From a virus, in the IMG/VR virus record IMGVR_UViG_3300013772_000031, positions 1-39,894 of that record: a stretch of 39,894 nt of DNA. One strand, 5' to 3'. Position numbers and translations under genes: made by a program. Shown here piece by piece: positions 29,874-36,271 of the stretch (position 1 is the stretch's first letter; each line of letters starts with the position of its first letter). The notes under the pieces are model-generated. The model was given only the letters and a program-made list of their open reading frames with translations, was not told the origin of the DNA and did no database searches.

Positions 29874-30323
29874 ATGCATAAACCAAACAAGCCGCTTAAC
29901 AAAGAATATATGGCCGCATGGGGCGGCCTACACGGGAGCATTGTTGTACCTGTAAAGCCAACAAAGCCCAAGGCTAAGCTTAAGGTAACGCCGCATGAAT
30001 ATGTGGGACAGATTAAGTTAGTGGCCTGGGCGCGTGACGAGGGGCTATTGTTGCTATCCATCCCTAACGCTGGTAAGCGCTCATATATGCAAGGACAGAA
30101 AGAGCGAGCTATGGGTATGCATGCGGGTGCTAGTGACTTGCTTCTTGCCATGCCTAATAGGATATTCCATGGATACTTTATAGAAATGAAACGCAAAGGC
30201 GCTAAGCCTACGGAGTTACAGCTTAACTTTTTAGAAATGGCTGCGGGATATGGCTACCTTGCGAACTGGTTCGATGATTGGGAGCTTGCTAGGGATTCGA
30301 TCAAGCGGTATTTAATAACATGA
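29874..30323 (+). CDS. VRR-NUC domain nuclease
   Basis: From the ATG at 29874 (AAGGAAG upstream) the protein is 149 aa. It has the VRR-NUC motif set: PNAGKRS, then GASD (D88), FIEMKRKG (E104, K106) and TELQLNFLEMAAGYGYLANWFDDWELA (Q116). These form the PD-(D/E)XK-type active site of Holliday-junction or flap nucleases in phages and FAN1. It probably processes recombination or replication intermediates. Its stop overlaps the next ATG. Confidence 0.85.
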   Translation: MHKPNKPLNKEYMAAWGGLHGSIVVPVKPTKPKAKLKVTPHEYVGQIKLVAWARDEGLLLLSIPNAGKRSYMQGQKERAMGMHAGASDLLLAMPNRIFHGYFIEMKRKGAKPTELQLNFLEMAAGYGYLANWFDDWELARDSIKRYLIT

Positions 30324-30469
30324 ACAGGTATGATATGTACAATATTTATAAAGCACTATTATGCGTTAAGGGCTTAATACCTGATTCATATCATAAATAT
30401 TGTGATTTAATAACTTGTCTATTGGATTATGTAGAGTACTATAATTTTACGTTGCGAGAAAGTGACTAG
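30320..30469 (+). CDS. 49-aa coupled micro-protein
   Basis: The ATG overlaps the VRR-NUC stop (ATGA). The product MNRYDMYNIYKALLCVKGLIPDSYHKYCDLITCLLDYVEYYNFTLRESD is aromatic and helical with three cysteines. No motif recognised. Confidence 0.5.
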   Translation: MNRYDMYNIYKALLCVKGLIPDSYHKYCDLITCLLDYVEYYNFTLRESD

Positions 30470-30496
30470 CTCTCTCGCTCATAAAGCACAATATAT

Positions 30497-30552
30497 GCAG
30501 ATCTAACAAAAAAAATCATACAACAGATAATGTGTGATTTTAATAGATCTGC
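30497..30552 (+). promoter_or_regulatory. Nested inverted repeat before the helicase operon segment
   Basis: An outer perfect 9-bp stem (GCAGATCTA 30497-30505, TAGATCTGC 30544-30552) encloses an inner 10-bp stem with one mismatch (AAAATCATAC 30512-30521, GTGTGATTTT 30532-30541). It ends 35 bases before the ATG at 30588. It could be a large operator, an RNA switch or a cruciform site. Confidence 0.6.
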
Positions 30553-30587
30553 TGTAAATAGCAACTATTAAAGTGAATAAGGACGTT

Positions 30588-30926
30588 ATGAGTTATAAAA
30601 ACGTTATACACGGAAATTTTTATTACAAAAAAATTGCTGCTAATATTCCAATTTCAAATGAAGTTATTATTGCTTGTGGAAAAGAAGCTATAAATATTTC
30701 TAGTCGTTTTAATGATATCCCGCCCTGGTTAATACTCCCGTACCCTGATTCTGCAATACTTTATAAGTGGCCAGTTTCTGGCGCTAAAATAATTATCTTT
30801 GATACTAGCTTATGTGATGATGATTATTTAAATGACTTGGCTTACTGTTTATACACTGCGAATGCAAGCGTAGTGAGGTGCGTATTACCTGATTTTTCCG
30901 GTTTCACTTTTGATAAACCCATATAA
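30588..30926 (+). CDS. Hypothetical 112-aa protein before the helicase
   Basis: The ATG at 30588 has AAGGAC 4 bases upstream. The protein is mixed alpha/beta (ACGKEAINISSRFNDIPPWLILPYPDSAILYKWPVSGAKIIIFDTSLCDDDYLNDLAYCLYTANASVVRCVLPDFSGF) with no known motif, and the neighbouring helicase lacks a primase domain. It may be a replication accessory, by position only. Confidence 0.55.
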   Translation: MSYKNVIHGNFYYKKIAANIPISNEVIIACGKEAINISSRFNDIPPWLILPYPDSAILYKWPVSGAKIIIFDTSLCDDDYLNDLAYCLYTANASVVRCVLPDFSGFTFDKPI

Positions 30927-30938
30927 CAAGGATTTTTT

Positions 30939-32195
30939 ATGCACAAAAGAAGAGCAACTTCTAAACCCAAAGATTATCAGACAGATAATAGTAATATATT
31001 AAAATTCCCTGAAAAATTATTTTATCCTGACATATGTCCATCCAATCAAAGACCTTTAAATACACGCGAAAATTTAAAATACTTACTTGATAGATATAAA
31101 ATAAAAGTATGTTGGAATATCATGTTAAGAAATAGAGAAATCACCATACCTCATACAAATAATTTTGTAGATGAAAAAGAAAATGCTGATTTAGGGGACA
31201 TTTATCACATAGCAACTATAAATAATATGCCAACTAGTAAATTAGATGATCATTTAAATTCAATTGCGTGGCTTAATACATATCATCCAATTATAGAAAT
31301 GATTAAAGCTAATCCGTGGGATAAAACCTCTAGAATTGACGAATTTATTGCTACATTAAAAACTCCAAATCCTGAAAAATCAAAAATAATCATTAAACGC
31401 TGGTTAATATCTGCTATAGCTGCCGCATATAGTGTTAATGGATTTGCTGCGCACGGTGTATTAACCTTGCAAGGAAAGCAAGGAATTGGAAAAACAACAT
31501 GGATTAAAAATCTAGATCCTATTAACTGCAAAGCAGTGACAGAAGGATTGACATTAGATCCAAAAGATAAAGACTCAATGATACGTGCTACTTCATGTTG
31601 GATTGGAGAACTATCCGAACTTGATGGAACTTTTAAAAAATCACATATTGCGCCAATAAAAGCATTTATCACTAATGTGGTAGATATTATTCGGTGTCCT
31701 TTTGCTAGAAAAAATACTCAATTTTTCAGACGAAGTGTTTACGCTGCTACCGTGAACGAAAAGGAATTTTTAGTAGACGATACGGGAAATAGGCGTTGGT
31801 GGACTATAGAGATTGAAAGTATAAATAATAATCACAGTATTGATATGAAGCAATTATGGGCTGAAATATATGACATATGGAAAAATGGAGAGCAAAGTTG
31901 GTTAACTCCAAAAGAAGAAGAGATTCTAAATAATAGCAATGAAGCTCACGAAAAAGTAGATCCATTCTTTGAGATGCTACATCTACATTATGATATGGAA
32001 TGCCCAGCTCGGCGTTGGGCTATGCCCGTTCAAATATTACAAGAGATAGGAATTAAGACTCCTGGAATTTCTGAAACTATACGGATGGGAAAAGCCTTAG
32101 TTAAATTTACAAATAACACTAAGAAATTTGTTAGAGGAAGACCTCATTATGAAGTGCCTTTTTTCTTAAATCGAACATCCCCCTATATTTTATAA
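30939..32195 (+). CDS. VirE-type (virulence-associated E) SF3-like helicase
   Basis: This 418-aa protein has Walker A GKQGIGKT (residues 179-186), Walker B-like WIGELSELD (221-229), a polar motif AATVNEKEFLVDDTGNRRWW (269-288) containing the arginine finger, and flanking helices typical of PF05272 proteins. These are hexameric replicative helicases of phages and satellites, often with a primase. Here the N-terminal ~110 residues are not a recognisable primase. An AAGGA site precedes the ATG. Downstream lies an iteron-like noncoding field, as in satellite replicons where the origin follows the helicase gene. Confidence 0.88.
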   Translation: MHKRRATSKPKDYQTDNSNILKFPEKLFYPDICPSNQRPLNTRENLKYLLDRYKIKVCWNIMLRNREITIPHTNNFVDEKENADLGDIYHIATINNMPTSKLDDHLNSIAWLNTYHPIIEMIKANPWDKTSRIDEFIATLKTPNPEKSKIIIKRWLISAIAAAYSVNGFAAHGVLTLQGKQGIGKTTWIKNLDPINCKAVTEGLTLDPKDKDSMIRATSCWIGELSELDGTFKKSHIAPIKAFITNVVDIIRCPFARKNTQFFRRSVYAATVNEKEFLVDDTGNRRWWTIEIESINNNHSIDMKQLWAEIYDIWKNGEQSWLTPKEEEILNNSNEAHEKVDPFFEMLHLHYDMECPARRWAMPVQILQEIGIKTPGISETIRMGKALVKFTNNTKKFVRGRPHYEVPFFLNRTSPYIL

Positions 32196-32510
32196 ACCAC
32201 CTCACCCTGCATTAAATTCTTCCTCACCCCTCACCTGTTTTTGACGATAATTAGGTGAGGCGGGTGAGGCAGGGTGAGGTATGTATAATAACCCTCCTCA
32301 CCCGATCCGTGCCTTGGTACGTAAGGGTTTGTAGTATAGGGTGAGGAGGGTGATGTTATATTATACTTTAGATAGGTAGTACCTCTTTATGTTCTATATC
32401 TACACTATACGTATTATTATATTACAGCACCCCCCCCCTATAGGGGAATTCTCCTCTTTTCCCTCACCTACCTCACCCTGGGGTAAAATGTGACGGATTT
32501 TACCCCCCCC
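32196..32510. other. Noncoding GGTGAGG heptamer field around AT-rich DNA, candidate replication origin
   Basis: Ten exact GGTGAGG heptamers lie within 278 bases: plus strand at 32254, 32263, 32273 and 32340; minus strand at 32200, 32222, 32229, 32296, 32462 and 32471. They form nested stems: ACCTCACCCTGC with GCAGGGTGAGGT (32199/32269), CCTCACCT with AGGTGAGG (32229/32253), and ACCCTCCTCACCC with GGGTGAGGAGGGT (32291/32339). An AT-rich gap spans 32352-32428. Then come a 9-C run, palindrome CCCCTATAGGGG (32435-32446), and stem GGGGTAAAAT/ATTTTACCCC (32480/32497). Repeats flanking AT-rich DNA after a VirE helicase gene resemble satellite origins. Confidence 0.6.
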
Positions 32511-32572
32511 ATAATCCACCTGTTAACAAAAGCAAATCAGTAGCAGTTAAGAAGCACTTAAGAAGCAGATAA

Positions 32573-32618
32573 GCGTGGGACATGAATTATTGCAATCCGA
32601 ATAAATACCATCCCACGC
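32573..32618. repeat. 8-bp inverted repeat GCGTGGGA/TCCCACGC
   Basis: The arms lie at 32573-32580 and 32611-32618 with a 30-base spacer. A TTAAGAAGCA direct duplication lies just upstream (about 32547-32568). It could be part of the small-RNA control region. Confidence 0.4.
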
Positions 32619-32633
32619 TAATACGAAAATATC

Positions 32634-32662
32634 TTGACTACCTACTTTTGCCGATGCATACT
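32634..32662 (+). promoter_or_regulatory. Promoter of the putative small RNA
   Basis: TTGACT (32634-32639) and CATACT (32657-32662) are 17 bases apart, giving a start near 32669, about 75 bases before the intrinsic terminator. Confidence 0.5.
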
Positions 32663-32668
32663 CACAGT

Positions 32669-32744
32669 AACTTTTTCGTAAAGTTAACTCCTTGTTTTGC
32701 ATAGCTCGGCCATTTGCCCCTTTAATCCGAAGGGGCGTTTTTTT
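32669..32744 (+). ncRNA. Putative ~75-nt phage small RNA
   Basis: Between the promoter and an intrinsic terminator lie a 7-bp stem TAACTTT/AAAGTTA (32668-32674 and 32680-32686) with loop TTCGT, a single-stranded stretch, and the terminator hairpin. No ORF of useful size exists here in the plus direction. The layout (promoter, 5' hairpin, unpaired seed-like stretch, terminator) is typical of small regulatory RNAs. No known family is recognised. Confidence 0.5.
32716..32744 (+). terminator. Intrinsic terminator
   Basis: GCCCCTT (32716-32722) pairs with AAGGGGC (32730-32736) around TAATCCG, followed by G and seven T. It is the clearest rho-independent terminator in the window and also ends any readthrough from the helicase unit. 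Confidence 0.88.
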
Positions 32745-32753
32745 GGATAAAAC

Positions 32754-32969
32754 ATGCTTAGAAAATCCGTCGACAAAGTTTCCCACTGCTGCAAAGCAAA
32801 AATAATCCTCACCAATGGACGCCACCACGTAGAGCTAGGCAAACCGCTTTTTGCTGAAAAAGGTCGGACATATTACTTCGTATGCAAGAAATGTGACCAT
32901 GACTGTTATGCGGTTGACAAAGATTACACCGGGGAAGTGTGCAGGATAGCGGGTAAAAGCGAATCCTAG
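32754..32969 (+). CDS. Small zinc-ribbon protein
   Basis: This 71-aa basic protein has HCCKAKIILTNGRHH near the start and YYFVCKKCDHDCYAVDKDY near residue 45, giving CC and CxxC plus an extra Cys for one zinc site. The ATG follows the terminator tail and a weak GGAT site. It is probably a nucleic-acid-binding early protein; not assigned. Confidence 0.6.
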   Translation: MLRKSVDKVSHCCKAKIILTNGRHHVELGKPLFAEKGRTYYFVCKKCDHDCYAVDKDYTGEVCRIAGKSES

Positions 32970-33020
32970 GGGGTATAGCGGCATTATTGGGTGAAATTCA
33001 AAGTAGGGCTAGGGTAGGGG

Positions 33021-33048
33021 TTGACATGCGCACCACGGGCTTTAAATT
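33021..33048 (+). promoter_or_regulatory. Promoter before the coiled-coil/proline-rich gene
   Basis: TTGACA (33021-33026), a perfect -35, is 16 bases from TAAATT (33043-33048). The 67-base leader contains a hairpin TTAGCTGG/CCTGCTAA (33058-33079, one mismatch). Confidence 0.5.
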
Positions 33049-33121
33049 AACATTGAATTAGCTGGCTATAACCTGCTAACACTGTATAAATATACATACA
33101 CAACTTTGTGGTAAAATACTC

Positions 33122-33490
33122 ATGTCACATAACGATTTAGCAACAAAACACGATATACGCGACCTAAAACAACTCATTAATCAACTCGGAGTACAACTTA
33201 TGACAATTATTTCTGATTTCGCCGATGCGCAAGCCGCGTTTAACAAGCAAGAAGATGCAGCTATTGCAACTCTACAAACTGAAGTTGCAGCGTTACAAGC
33301 TGCTATTCTAGCTTTAGCTTCCAGTGGTTCCGTTAGCCCTGCGGATCAAGCAGCATTAAACGCAATCTCCGTTCACTCACAGGCTGTTAGTGACCAACTT
33401 AATGCATTAGATGCTCTAGCTGCACCAGTGCCACCAGTGACTCCGCCAGCTCCTATGCCAGTGCCACCATTAGTGCCACCGGTTAGATAA
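33122..33490 (+). CDS. Coiled-coil protein with proline-rich tail
   Basis: The 122-aa protein has a coiled-coil body (ISDFADAQAAFNKQEDAAIATLQTEVAALQAAILALASSG) followed by SVSPADQAALNAI and a low-complexity Pro/Val tail (PVPPVTPPAPMPVPPLVPPVR). Similar small proteins are frequent in phages and of unknown role. It stands alone between its own promoter and a bidirectional hairpin. Confidence 0.65.
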   Translation: MSHNDLATKHDIRDLKQLINQLGVQLMTIISDFADAQAAFNKQEDAAIATLQTEVAALQAAILALASSGSVSPADQAALNAISVHSQAVSDQLNALDALAAPVPPVTPPAPMPVPPLVPPVR

Positions 33491-33503
33491 TTAGCAAATG
33501 GAT

Positions 33504-33528
33504 AGGCCGTGGGTTATGTCCGCGGCCT
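33504..33528. terminator. Bidirectional hairpin between convergent genes
   Basis: AGGCCGTGG (33504-33512) pairs with CCGCGGCCT (33520-33528), 9 bp with one wobble, 7-base loop. It separates the rightward gene ending at 33490 from the leftward gene ending at 33528. Confidence 0.65.
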
Positions 33529-33737
33529 TATTCCTTGAACCTTAACTTGAAATCTTCCCAATCTCGCTTGAGCATTAATTTTATATCTTCCTTGGTTGTC
33601 AATCTACAGTCGTTGATGAACCAAAAGCCAAGAAAAAATAGCGGTATGTATATCCAGGCATATACGGCATTGACGCAAAGTATAAACGCTGATATCCAAC
33701 AAATTAAAGCCATAGTCCACATTATTCGTCTCCACAT
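33528..33737 (-). CDS. Small two-TM membrane protein
   Basis: The 69-aa protein has two hydrophobic segments (MALICWISAFILCVNAVYAWIYI and PLFFLGFWFIND) and a charged C-terminal tail (KEDIKLMLKRDWEDFKLRFKE). Its first ATG overlaps the upstream stop (TAATG). A 15-bp tandem duplication (33719-33748) repeats the GGAG site and ATG in frame, so a second start five codons later is equally served. It ends the second leftward unit. Confidence 0.6.
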   Translation of the reverse strand: MWRRIMWTMALICWISAFILCVNAVYAWIYIPLFFLGFWFINDCRLTTKEDIKLMLKRDWEDFKLRFKE

Positions 33738-33820
33738 TATTCGTCTCCTTGCATGTAGAGCAATGCCGCATTTTCATAGTTATTCCATACTCTAAACTTT
33801 ATTTCTCTTCGCATGCTCAT
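33737..33820 (-). CDS. 27-aa YopX N-terminus-like micro-ORF
   Basis: The ORF encodes MSMRREIKFRVWNNYENAALLYMQGDE. The opening MRREIKFRVW is the hallmark start of phage YopX-family proteins, which are normally much longer, so this may be a truncated relic or a standalone peptide. It overlaps both neighbours (ATGA and TAATG). Confidence 0.45.
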   Translation of the reverse strand: MSMRREIKFRVWNNYENAALLYMQGDE

Positions 33821-33999
33821 AATAAACATATTCCCACTATTAATATCGGTAGCATTATTGCACAAACTTGAGCAAATAAACTTAACATATCATTTCTGAT
33901 TTTACTTAATAGAGTCCCTATTAATGCTATATATACCACTATCAATCCCGCGCTTATTGCTATTATGATTACCTGTATGCCTAACTCGTGATTTGTCAT
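33817..33999 (-). CDS. Small two-TM membrane protein, holin-like
   Basis: The 60-aa protein is nearly all hydrophobic with two membrane helices (IQVIIIAISAGLIVVYIALIGTLL and LFAQVCAIMLPILIVGICLL) linked by SKIRNDM. Topology is holin-like, but it is far from lysozyme. Its ATG overlaps the upstream stop. Function unknown. Confidence 0.6.
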   Translation of the reverse strand: MTNHELGIQVIIIAISAGLIVVYIALIGTLLSKIRNDMLSLFAQVCAIMLPILIVGICLL

Positions 34000-34094
34000 A
34001 CGCTACTCCAAGATTGACTATTTCCATTCCAATGCACCTCTATATAATCGTCTAAATCTGATTCATGAATAAGGGAAAAATTATCTTCATCCAT
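33996..34094 (-). CDS. 32-aa acidic micro-protein
   Basis: MDEDNFSLIHESDLDDYIEVHWNGNSQSWSSV starts on TAATG with the J-domain gene's stop and ends overlapping the next ATG. The coupling on both sides is the main support. Confidence 0.45.
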   Translation of the reverse strand: MDEDNFSLIHESDLDDYIEVHWNGNSQSWSSV

Positions 34095-34594
34095 TATGCG
34101 CTCAACCTCTCATATGTTTTTGATTTAACGTTTACACTGCCATGCCGCGCGCGTATATCATCTATCGAATACTTGCCGCGAGACTTGCTTTTATAATCCG
34201 ATGGACGCCAGTGCCACATTAGCTTTTTAGGTGCCCAGCGATACCCGGCCGCTTTGATTATGTCTTTGTGTGGCTTAGTATCGCCGCTAACCCATATCCA
34301 AGTGCCGCAAATCTCTATTGTTAAGCCTAGGTTGATTATAGCGTTCAATGCCGCGCTTAGCTCTTCTCCGAGATTGTCTAGTGTCGATTCTTCTTCTATT
34401 GGTGTAGTTGGGTAGTCATAGTCACTCAGTGCTGTGTATGCTGCGTTAATAATTTTCATCATCTCCAAGCCCGCTGGGTTGCGGTCAGGGTGGTAGTGAC
34501 TTGTAGCCTTGCGGTACGCTTGCTTTATTTCTGCAAATGTTACAGACCTTGCTAAGCCTAATACGCTGAGTGCGTCTTTGTGTGAGAGTTTCAT
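34094..34594 (-). CDS. J-domain protein with phage-specific C-terminal domain
   Basis: The 166-aa protein has a DnaJ domain at residues 6-60 (DALSVLGLARSVTFAEIKQAYRKATSHYHPDRNPAG) with the essential HPD at 35-37. It then carries a second domain (TIEICGTWIWVSGDTKPHKDIIKAAGYRWAPKKLMWHWRPSDYKSKSRGKYSIDDIRARHG) often found C-terminal to phage J domains and possibly nucleic-acid binding. It would recruit host DnaK to replication or virion-assembly complexes. No Gly/Phe or zinc region of true DnaJ is present. Confidence 0.82.
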   Translation of the reverse strand: MKLSHKDALSVLGLARSVTFAEIKQAYRKATSHYHPDRNPAGLEMMKIINAAYTALSDYDYPTTPIEEESTLDNLGEELSAALNAIINLGLTIEICGTWIWVSGDTKPHKDIIKAAGYRWAPKKLMWHWRPSDYKSKSRGKYSIDDIRARHGSVNVKSKTYERLSA

Positions 34595-34610
34595 ATATTA
34601 CCTATTTATA

Positions 34611-34772
34611 TTATATTTTTTTCCACTTATCCCAACCAAATGAATTTAATCCATTCCATGCATACTTTATCCACCCTTTAATTTCAATATCTTGAGCGGG
34701 TAAACACATATATTCATACACGCGCTTATATTCTTTCTTTGTTGCCGCTATTTTTAATTGTCTTTCTGTCAT
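34611..34772 (-). CDS. 53-aa basic micro-protein
   Basis: MTERQLKIAATKKEYKRVYEYMCLPAQDIEIKGWIKYAWNGLNSFGWDKWKKI is basic and tryptophan-rich. AAGGAAC precedes the ATG. It sits upstream of the J-domain gene by 16 bases. Function unknown. Confidence 0.55.
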   Translation of the reverse strand: MTERQLKIAATKKEYKRVYEYMCLPAQDIEIKGWIKYAWNGLNSFGWDKWKKI

Positions 34773-34834
34773 TTTATTGTTCCTTATTTATTAATCATGC
34801 AAAATAATATCTGCCATATGTAATGTAATAATTT

Positions 34835-34891
34835 TCAATCAAATTCCTGTATGCAGTGTGTTTCTTTTCTAACAAAAATAGTATTATTCAT
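34835..34891 (-). CDS. Possible 18-aa peptide
   Basis: MNNTIFVRKETHCIQEFD is preceded by GAGGGAAT at good distance, 12 bases after the upstream gene. It is too short to judge; the 62 bases after it to 34773 hold nothing convincing. Confidence 0.25.
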   Translation of the reverse strand: MNNTIFVRKETHCIQEFD

Positions 34892-34903
34892 TTCTATTCC
34901 CTC

Positions 34904-35062
34904 TTAATTAATAAATCCATCCTCAAGATAATGTCTAAATCCGTTACATGCTATTGCATATCCATTATCAAATCTTACTATCTTATAATCCCAGCCGACT
35001 AAATTTTTAGCTATTTTATTGGCTTGATATCTGTTTTTAAATATTTTAATTGCAGCATTCAT
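34904..35062 (-). CDS. 52-aa hypothetical protein
   Basis: MNAAIKIFKNRYQANKIAKNLVGWDYKIVRFDNGYAIACNGFRHYLEDGFIN has an N-terminal basic helix and a short beta pair. The ribosome binding site is weak (CGGAA). It follows a hairpin with a UUCG loop. Function unknown. Confidence 0.5.
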   Translation of the reverse strand: MNAAIKIFKNRYQANKIAKNLVGWDYKIVRFDNGYAIACNGFRHYLEDGFIN

Positions 35063-35081
35063 TTCCGTGTTCCCCAAGTTA

Positions 35082-35097
35082 AGCCCCCGAAGGGGCT
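35082..35097 (-). terminator. UUCG-tetraloop hairpin in the leftward unit
   Basis: Reading leftward, AGCCCC-TTCG-GGGGCT forms a 6-bp stem closed by a UUCG tetraloop, a very stable hairpin. It lies just after the 50-aa gene's stop. No T-tract follows, so it may pause, attenuate or protect RNA ends. Confidence 0.6.
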
Positions 35098-35101
35098 ATT
35101 A

Positions 35102-35254
35102 TTATGCTTCTTTAGCTATTGTATTTAACATGTCTTGCATTTCTTTAGCTGCTATTTGTTGCTTCTTGTAGCGCAATGCGTAGGCTACTTCTTCGAATGC
35201 TTTTAATTCTTCAATGCTGCTATCTAACAATGCTTTCAATATCTCTCTTTTCAT
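35102..35254 (-). CDS. 50-aa helical protein, first gene of second leftward unit
   Basis: MKREILKALLDSSIEELKAFEEVAYALRYKKQQIAAKEMQDMLNTIAKEA is a charged helix with heptad spacing. It follows the leftward promoter at 35288-35315. Function unknown. Confidence 0.5.
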   Translation of the reverse strand: MKREILKALLDSSIEELKAFEEVAYALRYKKQQIAAKEMQDMLNTIAKEA

Positions 35255-35287
35255 TTTCGCGTTCCGTATGTTGTTGTTGATGCGTGC

Positions 35288-35315
35288 ATATTATCATATT
35301 ACACGGGGGTTGCAA
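35288..35315 (-). promoter_or_regulatory. Second leftward promoter
   Basis: Reading leftward, TTGCAA (35310-35315) and TAATAT (35288-35293) are 16 bases apart. It has the same form as the promoter at 29466-29493, including the overlapping TGCAAGC. Confidence 0.5.
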
Positions 35316-35352
35316 GCACTTTTACTTATATTATTATATATTTACTTATATC

Positions 35353-35397
35353 GTACAATATTTGTACAGTTGATATTAACACAGAATGCGATATACT
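35353..35397 (+). promoter_or_regulatory. Late rightward promoter with palindromic operator
   Basis: TTGATA (35370-35375) and TATACT (35392-35397) are 16 bases apart, one of the best promoters here. Directly upstream is the perfect palindrome GTACAA-TAT-TTGTAC (35353-35367). It likely drives the terminase unit and possibly the whole late region. Confidence 0.65.
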
Positions 35398-35425
35398 CTA
35401 TAAAACAAGCACAAAGGGATTGGAT

Positions 35426-35668
35426 ATGTCGGAAGCAAAACAAGTAAAACGCTGCAAATCATGTCGCGGACAAAAGATAGTAATGGGTATGGGCGGCCTA
35501 GAGAAAAAGTGTGAGCCATGCTTAGGCGTTGGCTATGTTGATGGTGTGGATGATAGCGACACTGATAAGATGCTAGCTAATAGTGAGCATAGTAAGGGTG
35601 TATCGACTGAGGTTATATATAAGAGACGTAAGAGATCCCCCAAAATTATACTAGCTGAAGGTGCATAA
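35426..35668 (+). CDS. DnaJ-type zinc-finger-like protein
   Basis: From the ATG at 35426 (AAAGGGA upstream; TTG at 35420 is the alternative) this is 80 aa. It has CKSCRGQKIVMGMGGLEKKCEPCLGVGYV, two CxxCxG-type motifs like one DnaJ cysteine-rich repeat pair. A basic tail follows (YKRRKRSPKIIL). Such proteins commonly precede small terminase in phages and may bind DNA. Confidence 0.7.
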   Translation: MSEAKQVKRCKSCRGQKIVMGMGGLEKKCEPCLGVGYVDGVDDSDTDKMLANSEHSKGVSTEVIYKRRKRSPKIILAEGA

Positions 35669-35670
35669 TT

Positions 35671-36105
35671 ATGTCACTACTAGGTAGCGCTCACAAAAAA
35701 TATACTACTGAGCTAGGCACTAGAATATGTGAGGCTATCTCATGCGACACTGATACTAACGAGCAAATACTTGTTAAGCATAAGTTTGATGTTAAAGCTA
35801 TAACGATAAACGGCTGGGTATTTAAATACCCAGAATTCGCTGAGGCATATCACAAAGCAAAGACTATGCAAGCTGCGCTCTTTGCTCAGCAACTAATAGA
35901 GATAGCGGATAATGTTGATGATATGTATCTAGACCAAGAGGGTGGGATTAAACCCAATGCTGTAGCTGTAGCTAAAGCTAGATTGCAATCAGACAACCGC
36001 AAATGGATTGCTGCTAAGCTGCTACCAAAAATTTACGGAGAGCGTATCACTGCTGATACGACTGTCCACGTTAAGCAAGAGAGTGCGTTAGATGATTTGG
36101 AGTAA
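35671..36105 (+). CDS. Terminase small subunit (Sf6-like)
   Basis: The 144-aa protein has an N-terminal helix-turn-helix region (ICEAISCDTDTNEQILVKHKFDVKAITINGWVFKYPEFAEAYHKAKTMQA) and the characteristic C-terminal motif ARLQSDNRKWIAAKLLPKIYGERI of Sf6-type small terminases. It recognises the packaging site and loads the large subunit. Length is close to Sf6 gp1 (140 aa). It follows the zinc-finger gene by 2 bases. Confidence 0.88.
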   Translation: MSLLGSAHKKYTTELGTRICEAISCDTDTNEQILVKHKFDVKAITINGWVFKYPEFAEAYHKAKTMQAALFAQQLIEIADNVDDMYLDQEGGIKPNAVAVAKARLQSDNRKWIAAKLLPKIYGERITADTTVHVKQESALDDLE

Positions 36106-36271
36106 CCGTAGCAAAGATATTATAGCTTGCGTGATGATGCTACCTTTATTTATTATGATGTTACCATTTATTGTGGTCGGATCAATATTTCTTACTATAA
36201 TCTGGTCATATGATCGTGTTGAAAAACACTTTAGTAATCTTTTGGATAAACTCTATGATAGATATAGTTAA
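36092..36271 (+). CDS. 59-aa membrane micro-protein
   Basis: MIWSNRSKDIIACVMMLPLFIMMLPFIVVGSIFLTIIWSYDRVEKHFSNLLDKLYDRYS has one long or two short membrane helices and a charged tail. It overlaps the small terminase by 14 bases and the next gene by 17. Function unknown. Confidence 0.55.
   Translation: MIWSNRSKDIIACVMMLPLFIMMLPFIVVGSIFLTIIWSYDRVEKHFSNLLDKLYDRYS

Noticed and set aside
32430-32438. Phase-variable homopolymer (nine C)
   Set aside because: The tract is noncoding, within the origin-like field, so slippage would not switch a gene; it may also be a sequencing-length uncertainty.
32547-32828. Leftward 93-aa ORF over the small-RNA region
   Set aside because: It runs antisense through a promoter, intrinsic terminator and the start of the Zn-ribbon gene; the composition is unremarkable and no leftward unit exists there.
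32987-33020. G-quadruplex in the G-run stretch before the 33-kb promoter
   Set aside because: Four G-runs exist but the first loop is long and the runs are irregular; not convincing without a measurement.
33535-33795. Rightward 86-aa ORF opposite the two small leftward genes
   Set aside because: No ribosome binding site; the leftward frames show membrane proteins joined by TAATG/ATGA overlaps, which explains the region better.
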